This document shows, in pieces, positions 1-5,382 of a stretch of 13,892 nt of DNA; position 1 is the stretch's first letter; each line of letters begins with the position of its first letter. The translations under genes were made by a program, and so were the position numbers. The DNA comes from Candidatus Zophobacter franzmannii (GTDB taxonomy: Bacteria > Cloacimonadota > Cloacimonadia > Cloacimonadales > JAFGVF01): positions 1 through 13,892 of the forward strand of contig JAVCCX010000178.1 in assembly GCA_030765245.1 (NCBI GenBank), in the 5' to 3' direction. A model generated the notes under the pieces. The model ran no database searches, had not been told where the DNA came from, and saw only the letters and a program-made list of their open reading frames with translations.

Positions 1-100
1 AGAGATAAAAGGCGACTTGTGGCGATGTGTCATGCTTATGTCGAGGATGTGTCATGGATGCGTCATATTATCACATTTCCTCGCATCCAAGGAAAGCGAG

Positions 101-133
101 ACCTTACGGATGGTCGGAGACCTCCGTAATGGT
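101..133 (+). repeat. 33-nt hairpin repeat, copy 1
   Basis: Member of a dispersed family with layout ACC - 7-nt arm - t - GGTC - 3-nt loop - GACC - 7-nt arm - t - GGT. Here the arms are TTACGGA (104-110) and TCCGTAA (123-129), perfectly complementary, around GGTC/GACC and loop gga. The only unpaired bases besides the loop are the two single t bulges (111 and 130). Other copies are at 165-197 (minus), 8050-8082 and 9827-9859. Function unknown; it resembles REP-like intergenic hairpins. Confidence 0.8.
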
Positions 134-164
134 TGTTTGGCTGACACTGAATAGTTTAAAGACC

Positions 165-197
165 ACCATTGCGGAGGTCAAAGACCATCCGCAAGGT
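165..197 (-). repeat. 33-nt hairpin repeat, copy 2 (inverted)
   Basis: Same family as copy 1 but in the opposite orientation, 31 bases after it. Arms are TTGCGGA (169-175) and TCCGCAA (188-194) around GGTC-aaa-GACC. Relative to copy 1 the third arm base changes from A to G and its partner from T to C, so pairing is kept. The reverse complement of this copy matches copy 1 at 28 of 33 positions by hand count, so the two could also pair with each other as a larger cruciform. Confidence 0.8.
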
Positions 198-375
198 AAA
201 GGTTAATCATTTCCATAAATACGATGAAGCTAAAGCATCATTTCCCAGAATAGAGCAATTCATCTACTAATTCCAGCACAAATAGGCTGAATATGATTTC
301 TATTGCTTTCACTATATGCAGGATTATATCCAAAATAGTTAAGAAAAAGCCAATATTTAATTATCCAAAATGAAA

Positions 376-403
376 TTGACAGTAATTTAAAGGAAATTAT
401 GTT
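376..403 (+). promoter_or_regulatory. Candidate sigma-70-type promoter for purF
   Basis: A perfect TTGACA (376-381) is followed after 16 bases by TATGTT (398-403), which keeps the key TA...T of a -10 box. It lies about 65 bases before the purF start. TTGACA also occurs at 3407-3412, at 10311-10316 and on the minus strand at 9772-9777, each upstream of a gene, which suggests this host uses a standard -35 element. Prediction by eye only. Confidence 0.4.
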
Positions 404-453
404 GTTATCTTCTCATAGTTCAAATGAATTTAGTTATTAATAATTATATAAAT

Positions 454-457
454 GGAG
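454..457 (+). promoter_or_regulatory. Ribosome binding site deciding the purF start
   Basis: GGAG lies 10 bases before the ATG at 468. The in-frame TTG at 459 would be almost on top of it and would add three residues ahead of the catalytic cysteine, so ATG 468 is the better start. Confidence 0.6.
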
Positions 458-467
458 ATTGGAAAGA

Positions 468-1841
468 ATGTGTGGAATAATCGGCATTTTCGATCATGAA
501 AAAGCAGCAGAACTCGCTACACTCGGTATGTTTGCAGAACAACATCGTGGACAGGAAAGCTGTGGAATGGCAGTTACTGATGGAAGAGGTTTTATACTCA
601 GAAAGAATATGGGCTTAGTTAAGCAAGTATTCCCCCCAAAAGCACTTAAAGCACTTCCCGGCAGGATTGCAATAGGTCATGTTCGCTACCCGACAAAGGG
701 CTCAGCAACAGACTACAACTCTCAACCACATATAGTGGCAACACTTTCAGGTCCCGGATATGCTCTTGCTAGTAATGGTGATATTGTAAACTACAGAGCA
801 ATTAGAAGTGAACTTGAAGGACTCGGTGTTTACTTCAATAGTGAGAACGATGGGGAATTAATCCTTAAGTATATTGTTTACGCTGTTGAGAAAGAGAACC
901 TTACAATTCCCAATGCTATAAAAAAGCTTATGACAAATGTAAAGGGTGCTTATTCAACAGTATTAGCAACCAATGATACCATGTATCTGTTTAGAGATCC
1001 ACATGCGATAAGACCTATGGCATGGGGGAGACGAGAAGATGGAGCTGTTGTTGTTGCATCAGAGAGTTGTGCACTTGATATTCTGAGCGTTATGCAACGC
1101 AAGGAGATGAAAGCCGGTGGAATAATCAAAGTAACCACAGACGGAATTGAGGAATTTGATAACTGTGCAGAAGAATACAGGGAGTGTGGAGAGGCTAAAC
1201 ATTGCGTATTTGAACATATCTATTTTTCAAGACCTGATAGTCATCATTTTGGCGAGGATGTATATTCTATTCGTGAGAAAATTGGAGCTATCCTCGCAGC
1301 TCATGACGATGACCTTAATCCTGATTGTGTAGTACCGGTTCCTGACTCCGCAAACTTTATTGCAACCGGCTATGCAAAAGCTAAGAAAGTAGAGTTTAGT
1401 TTGGGGTTGATTAGAAATCACTATGTCGGAAGAACTTTTATCAAGCCTGAACAGACTATCAGAGATGAGAGTGTTAGTCAGAAATTCAACCCACTTCCAA
1501 ACTACTTTAAAGGCAAGATAGTTGTTCTTGTCGATGACTCAATTGTGCGTGGGACGACGCTCCGAAAGCTCGTTAAAATGGTTAGAAAGGCCGGAGCAGC
1601 TGAGATACATCTCAGGATAGGTTCACCTCAGGTAAAGTATTCTTGCTATTATGGAATTGATACTCCAAATCGCGAGGAATTGATTGCAAACGCTAAGACT
1701 CTGGAAGGCATTAGAGAGCACATTGGTGCAGATTCATTGAAACACCTTCCTATAGAACATCTTGAGAAGTGCGTTAAAACTCCAAAAGAGTATTGCTATG
1801 CTTGTTTTAGCGGGAACTACCCAATATCATTAAAGGATTAA
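468..1841 (+). CDS. purF: Amidophosphoribosyltransferase (PurF)
   Basis: Catalyses the committed step of purine synthesis: PRPP + glutamine to phosphoribosylamine, in the cytoplasm. The 457-residue protein begins MCGIIGIF, so after Met removal Cys2 is the N-terminal nucleophile of the class II glutaminase domain (roughly residues 2-230; HRGQES and RYPTKG present). The phosphoribosyltransferase half holds the PRPP loop VVLVDDSIVRGTT at about 352-364. Cys246, Cys393 and the pair Cys443/Cys446 (CYAC) sit where Bacillus subtilis PurF binds its 4Fe-4S cluster, so this looks like the iron-sulfur type; unlike B. subtilis it has no propeptide before the cysteine. ATG 468 is chosen because it exposes that cysteine and has GGAG 10 bases upstream. 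It is the first gene of an operon: rfaE1 starts one base after the stop. Confidence 0.96.
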   Translation: MCGIIGIFDHEKAAELATLGMFAEQHRGQESCGMAVTDGRGFILRKNMGLVKQVFPPKALKALPGRIAIGHVRYPTKGSATDYNSQPHIVATLSGPGYALASNGDIVNYRAIRSELEGLGVYFNSENDGELILKYIVYAVEKENLTIPNAIKKLMTNVKGAYSTVLATNDTMYLFRDPHAIRPMAWGRREDGAVVVASESCALDILSVMQRKEMKAGGIIKVTTDGIEEFDNCAEEYRECGEAKHCVFEHIYFSRPDSHHFGEDVYSIREKIGAILAAHDDDLNPDCVVPVPDSANFIATGYAKAKKVEFSLGLIRNHYVGRTFIKPEQTIRDESVSQKFNPLPNYFKGKIVVLVDDSIVRGTTLRKLVKMVRKAGAAEIHLRIGSPQVKYSCYYGIDTPNREELIANAKTLEGIREHIGADSLKHLPIEHLEKCVKTPKEYCYACFSGNYPISLKD

Positions 1842-1842
1842 T

Positions 1843-2832
1843 ATGAGCTCACATGGTTTAGAAACACTGTTAAAATCAATCTCGTCCAAGAGAATTCTAG
1901 TAATCGGTGATTTGATGCTCGATCAATATCAGCATGGAAAGGTGAATCGTATTTCGCCTGAGGCACCTGTTCCGATTTTGGAAATGATTAGCGAAGAATA
2001 CCGTCTCGGTGGAGCTGCTAATGCAGTCTTGAATGTTAAAACTATGGGTTGTATTCCTATTCCACTCGGTATTTGTGGAAATGATGCGAGCTATCAGAAG
2101 ATTATTGAACTTCTGAATGAAGAGAATATCATCACTGATGGGATAATTAGTGTCCCGGATAGAATAACTACTGTTAAAACCAGAATAGTTGCAGGACAGC
2201 AGCATGTTGTGAGAATCGATAAAGAGCAACGGGATGCCATCACAACTGAAATGGAAGATGTAGTGATCTCTAAGTTTAAAGAGCTAATAACCAATTGTGA
2301 TGCTGTTATTATTGAGGATTACAATAAAGGGTTACTAACCGCAAGAGTCATTGAATCAATCTTGGAGATTGCAAGAGAGAAAGCAATCCCTATCACGGTT
2401 GACCCAAAATACAATAACTTCTTTGCTTATAAGAATGTAACAGTTTTCAAACCTAATTTCAAAGAGCTGAAAGACAATATGGCATTGCCGATTAAGAGCG
2501 ATGCTGACTTTATTCAAGCCGGCCATACGCTCAGAGAGAAGTTGGATGCTGATAATGTTATGGTAACAAGAGGAGAGAAGGGTTTGTCCGTCTTTAAGTC
2601 AGACGGCTCTACTCATTCAATCCCAACTTATGCAATCGATGTGTTTGATGTCTCCGGTGCCGGTGATACAGTAATCAGTGCTCTTACAATAGCTTTAGCA
2701 TGTGGAAGTAGGATTGAGACAGCGGCGGAACTTGCTAATTATGCTGCAGGAATTGTCTGTGGCAAAGCTGGGACTTCAACAACTAAACCATCTGAGATTT
2801 TGGAGTATATTAAGCGATATGAAGATAGTTGA
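1843..2832 (+). CDS. rfaE1: D-glycero-beta-D-manno-heptose-7-phosphate kinase (RfaE/HldE domain I)
   Basis: PfkB-family sugar kinase that phosphorylates heptose 7-phosphate at C1, a step in making ADP-heptose for the lipopolysaccharide core. The 329-residue protein starts with GDLMLDQYQHGKVNRISPEAP (about residues 22-42, typical of RfaE kinases), has RLGGAANAVLN at 54-64, and carries the PfkB signature DVSGAGDTV at 269-277 with Asp275 as the expected catalytic base. In E. coli this domain is fused to the adenylyltransferase as HldE; here the two halves are separate genes. AAGGA at 1833-1837, inside the end of purF, is the ribosome binding site, so the two genes are probably translationally coupled. 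It ends in TGA, showing that TGA is a normal stop in this organism. Confidence 0.93.
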   Translation: MSSHGLETLLKSISSKRILVIGDLMLDQYQHGKVNRISPEAPVPILEMISEEYRLGGAANAVLNVKTMGCIPIPLGICGNDASYQKIIELLNEENIITDGIISVPDRITTVKTRIVAGQQHVVRIDKEQRDAITTEMEDVVISKFKELITNCDAVIIEDYNKGLLTARVIESILEIAREKAIPITVDPKYNNFFAYKNVTVFKPNFKELKDNMALPIKSDADFIQAGHTLREKLDADNVMVTRGEKGLSVFKSDGSTHSIPTYAIDVFDVSGAGDTVISALTIALACGSRIETAAELANYAAGIVCGKAGTSTTKPSEILEYIKRYEDS

Positions 2833-3295
2833 AAAGATATTAGATAGAAATAGCGTTACCTCTACTTTCACTAATTTGAAAGATGAAGGGAAGAAGATAG
2901 TGTTCACGAATGGGTGTTTTGACATCTTACATAGAGGACATGTAGCATATCTTAACCAGGCGTCAGAAGAAGGCGATATCTTAGTGATTGGTCTTAACAG
3001 TGATGCATCAGTAAAACGCCTAAAGGGTGAAGAAAGACCAATTAACAATGAGCAAGACAGAGCTTACTTACTCGCTGGTTTGGGATTTGTTGACTATGTT
3101 GTAATCTTCACAGAGGACACTCCTTTCAATCTTATCAAAGACATAATGCCGAATATTTTGGTTAAGGGTGGAGATTGGAAACCTGAACAGATTGTAGGTT
3201 CAGATATCGTTATTGCTAATGGCGGAGAAGTAAAAAGTTTACGCTTTGAAGATGGTTATTCATCTACAAATGTTATTGATAAAATGAAGAGATAA
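2819..3295 (+). CDS. rfaE2: D-glycero-beta-D-manno-heptose 1-phosphate adenylyltransferase (RfaE/HldE domain II)
   Basis: Adenylyl transfer from ATP to heptose 1-phosphate, following the kinase step in ADP-heptose synthesis. The 158-residue protein is a cytidylyltransferase-fold nucleotidyltransferase: FTNGCFDILHRGH (29-41) holds the HxGH motif at 38-41, followed by NSDASVKRLKG (60-70), ILVKGGDW (113-120) and a C-terminal SSTNVI (148-153). The open frame extends upstream to 2702 inside rfaE1, but ATG 2819 gives the normal family N-terminus (MKIVEKILDR) and has GGAG at 2802-2805, a rather long 13 bases away. It overlaps the end of rfaE1 by 14 bases, which points to coupled translation of the two halves. 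The phosphatase (GmhB), isomerase (GmhA) and epimerase of the pathway are not in the window. Confidence 0.93.
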   Translation: MKIVEKILDRNSVTSTFTNLKDEGKKIVFTNGCFDILHRGHVAYLNQASEEGDILVIGLNSDASVKRLKGEERPINNEQDRAYLLAGLGFVDYVVIFTEDTPFNLIKDIMPNILVKGGDWKPEQIVGSDIVIANGGEVKSLRFEDGYSSTNVIDKMKR

Positions 3296-3316
3296 TACCT
3301 AAGAATTTTAAGTTCC

Positions 3317-3342
3317 ATAATCCTGCTACTCAGCAGGATTAT
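3317..3342 (+). terminator. Terminator of the purF-rfaE operon
   Basis: A perfect 11-bp stem, ATAATCCTGCT (3317-3327) with AGCAGGATTAT (3332-3342), closes a 4-base loop 22 bases after rfaE2. Only a short T run follows (3342-3344), so it is a moderate intrinsic terminator. Confidence 0.7.
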
Positions 3343-3406
3343 TTCATGTATAAATCACATGGCAATGTGTGAAGTTAATGAAATAATTAGCTCCGAAAGA
3401 TTATCA

Positions 3407-3434
3407 TTGACAAAGCAATAGCATTTAATAAGTT
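3407..3434 (+). promoter_or_regulatory. Possible pckA promoter
   Basis: A perfect TTGACA (3407-3412) is followed 16 bases later by TAAGTT (3429-3434), a poor -10 box. A second signal, the dyad at 3437-3456, lies just downstream. The -35 element is the only strong part. Confidence 0.25.
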
Positions 3435-3436
3435 CA

Positions 3437-3456
3437 CAATCTCTTTTAAGAGATTG
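3437..3456. repeat. Dyad in the pckA leader
   Basis: CAATCTCTT (3437-3445) and AAGAGATTG (3448-3456) are exact inverted repeats with only two bases between them. It sits about 55 bases before the pckA start, between the candidate promoter and the ribosome binding site, so it could be an operator or a leader hairpin. No regulator can be named. Confidence 0.4.
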
Positions 3457-3511
3457 AAGAGTATCGTAAGTTAAAGTAATTATTAAGAATAGATAGATTT
3501 CAGGAGGAAAA

Positions 3512-5242
3512 ATGGCAAGCCGATCCACAGCCGAATATTACAGAAACTTGAAGGACATTTCACCAATCAGAGCTATTGCAGAAACACTGAAGAATAACTC
3601 TAATGTGCGTAAAGTAACAATCGCTGAAGCGTATGAAATGGGGAAGACGCAACCGGGGGTTTCTGAAACTGACTTAGATATTTATCCACCTTTCGTTGAA
3701 AAGATGGGACTTCCTAAAGGTGCTAAAGTACTCAATGACTGTCATGGACAGATCGTAGGAAGAACAGCAAAAGCGCGTAGATTCTACAATAGATTAGCGG
3801 AGTCTAAACAGCTTAAAGTTGAGAAGGACTTACGCGAGGCGTTGTATGTAATGCAGCACCACAAGCTTATTAAAGCTGAAGCAGTGTTAGGTCGGGACAA
3901 AGATTTGATGATCAAAGCGACTTATATCACGACTGAATCAGATGCTGTTAATGTTTTCAATTGGCTTAGTAATTTTACTCCTTATGAGCTCTTGGAAGAG
4001 GAATACACCAATAGTAAACCACTTCCGGTTCAAGATATTATCATTGTTGCTTTCAACGAATGGGAGATTGAGGATGAGTTTTATCATAAAGTAGGTTCTA
4101 CTCAGTTAGCTCTTGTGGATGAAAAACAGAATGTAATCTTTAACTTTGGAATGAGATATTTTGGTGAGAGAAAGAAGGGTACTTTGACCCTTGCTTGGAC
4201 ATCCGGTATGCGTCTTGGGATGGCTGCTTGTCATGGTGGGATGAAAGAGATGGACTTCACAGGTTGTGTTAAACCTGAACATCAAGCTCTTGGTAAACGC
4301 TCTATAGCATTTTATGGCTTGTCCGGTACCGGTAAATCTTCTCACACAAATAGTATTGATAACGGTAAAACGCTTCCAGAAGGTGTTACAAAGGTTGTGC
4401 TTCATGATGATGCTTTCCAGATTGATCCTATGGAGAGAGTCTGTCGTGTTTGGGAACCTTCATTATTTGATAAAACAGATAGTAGAGAACCGGATCACCC
4501 GGATTGGAAATATACTCTTTCATTGATGAACCATGCCCAATTGACACTAAATGGGAAAAACTTACCTATTGGTTTAGATTTAAGAAACAGTAATGGTCGA
4601 GCCCTGCTTGATCGTGACCTGTTAGGTAAATGGGTTAATAGATGTTCATTCCCAACAGCTATGTGTTGGCTGATGAAAGATGGTATTCTTCCTCCACTTA
4701 TCAAGTTTACTGACAAGTTCTTGGCTGTTTCTATGGGTGCAGCACTTGCAACTATGAGGAATAGAGCTGAGAATGTGCGAGAAGACGAACTGAATAAGCT
4801 TGTTTTTGAACCGTTTGCAAACCCATTCCGTGTTTATGAACTTTATAAAGATGTTGAGGCATTCCTTTCACTTATCGAAAGTGGTGCTGATGTTTACTGT
4901 TTCAACTCTCGTGGTTATTGGAGATCATCTGATACGCAACTTGAAGCGATCCCATTACAAACCTCACTGACACTTCAAACTGGGATCTTAATGAATAAGA
5001 TTGAGTGGGAAGCATGGGAGATTTTGCCGGGTGCAATGATTCCAACCCAAGAGTCCATTGATAAGCTCTTACCTGGATATTATAAGAGATACAATCCATA
5101 TAAGAGAGATAATTATAATGACTACTTGGATCATGTAGAAGAGCGTTTCAGACAAAGACGCCAATACTTAGATTCATCAGATTTGAGAGAAAAGCCAGCT
5201 TTATTGTTGAAGCTTTTAACCTCTCTCAAAATACATAGATAG
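3512..5242 (+). CDS. pckA: Phosphoenolpyruvate carboxykinase, divergent ATP type
   Basis: Interconverts oxaloacetate + ATP and PEP + CO2 + ADP in the cytoplasm, linking C4 acids to gluconeogenesis or, in reverse, conserving energy. At 576 residues it is longer than E. coli PckA (about 540) and quite divergent, but the catalytic set can be placed by hand alignment: GRTAK at 83-87 (E. coli Arg65 region), YFGERKKG at 216-223 (Tyr207, Lys212/213), His241 (His232), the P-loop GLSGTGKS at 269-276, an Asp-Asp pair at 299-300 (Asp268/269), and Arg363 as a tentative Arg333 equivalent. AGGAGG (3502-3507) lies 4 bases before the ATG. It is a single-gene unit with its own terminator. The ATP rather than GTP type is inferred from the P-loop form and the GR-x-x-K element; the ATP/GTP choice was not tested. 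Confidence 0.85.
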   Translation: MASRSTAEYYRNLKDISPIRAIAETLKNNSNVRKVTIAEAYEMGKTQPGVSETDLDIYPPFVEKMGLPKGAKVLNDCHGQIVGRTAKARRFYNRLAESKQLKVEKDLREALYVMQHHKLIKAEAVLGRDKDLMIKATYITTESDAVNVFNWLSNFTPYELLEEEYTNSKPLPVQDIIIVAFNEWEIEDEFYHKVGSTQLALVDEKQNVIFNFGMRYFGERKKGTLTLAWTSGMRLGMAACHGGMKEMDFTGCVKPEHQALGKRSIAFYGLSGTGKSSHTNSIDNGKTLPEGVTKVVLHDDAFQIDPMERVCRVWEPSLFDKTDSREPDHPDWKYTLSLMNHAQLTLNGKNLPIGLDLRNSNGRALLDRDLLGKWVNRCSFPTAMCWLMKDGILPPLIKFTDKFLAVSMGAALATMRNRAENVREDELNKLVFEPFANPFRVYELYKDVEAFLSLIESGADVYCFNSRGYWRSSDTQLEAIPLQTSLTLQTGILMNKIEWEAWEILPGAMIPTQESIDKLLPGYYKRYNPYKRDNYNDYLDHVEERFRQRRQYLDSSDLREKPALLLKLLTSLKIHR

Positions 5243-5255
5243 TTTTATTGTAGTT

Positions 5256-5282
5256 GAAAAGACCGGCAAGTCCGGTCTTTTC
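5256..5282 (+). terminator. Terminator of pckA
   Basis: A perfect 11-bp stem, GAAAAGACCGG (5256-5266) and CCGGTCTTTTC (5272-5282), with a 5-base loop, begins 14 bases after the pckA stop. The T-rich right arm acts as the U tract. The stem is A/T at the base on both sides, so it could work in either direction. Confidence 0.85.
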
Positions 5283-5311
5283 TTCATATTCAGGGTTTGC
5301 TAATAACTAAT

Positions 5312-5325
5312 GCAGATTAATCTGC
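5312..5325. promoter_or_regulatory. Perfect 14-bp palindrome upstream of hppA
   Basis: GCAGATTAATCTGC is fully palindromic with no spacer. It abuts a second, larger dyad (5326-5346) and ends 57 bases before the hppA start. This is operator-like geometry for a dimeric regulator. The regulator is unknown. Confidence 0.45.
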
Positions 5326-5354
5326 TTTACATTTACTAAGTGTAAAATTTTATA
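5326..5354 (+). promoter_or_regulatory. hppA promoter candidate with overlapping 21-bp dyad
   Basis: Positions 5326-5346 form a dyad: TTTACATTTA, a central C, then TAAGTGTAAA, paired at 9 of 10 positions. Its left end, TTTACA (5326-5331), also serves as a -35-like box, with TTTATA at 5349-5354 after 17 bases as the -10. A repressor bound here would cover the promoter. Prediction by eye. Confidence 0.4.
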
Positions 5355-5370
5355 GATTTAATTTGGAATA

Positions 5371-5377
5371 AGAGGAG
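5371..5377 (+). promoter_or_regulatory. Ribosome binding site deciding the hppA start
   Basis: AGAGGAG lies 5 bases before ATG 5383. The in-frame GTG at 5377 overlaps it and so cannot be the start it serves. Confidence 0.75.
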
Positions 5378-5382
5378 TGTGT

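Larger units (their letters stand above)
1..458. other. Gene-free left flank of purF
   Basis: I see no convincing gene in this stretch. The first 150 bases look less AT-rich than the rest and are open in two frames at once, which is weak evidence for either. They hold a short direct repeat: GATGTGTCATG at 24-34 and 46-56, with a variant GATGCGTCAT at 57-66. Two opposed copies of the 33-nt hairpin repeat follow (101-133 and 165-197). The remainder (about 200-458) is AT-rich and carries the purF promoter candidate. The end of an upstream gene could lie at the extreme left edge, but nothing recognisable supports it. Confidence 0.5.

Noticed and set aside
1-129. End of an upstream gene in frame 1
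   Set aside because: About 42 codons are open, but another frame is open as well, the segment contains short direct repeats and the hairpin repeat, and the translation resembles nothing I know.
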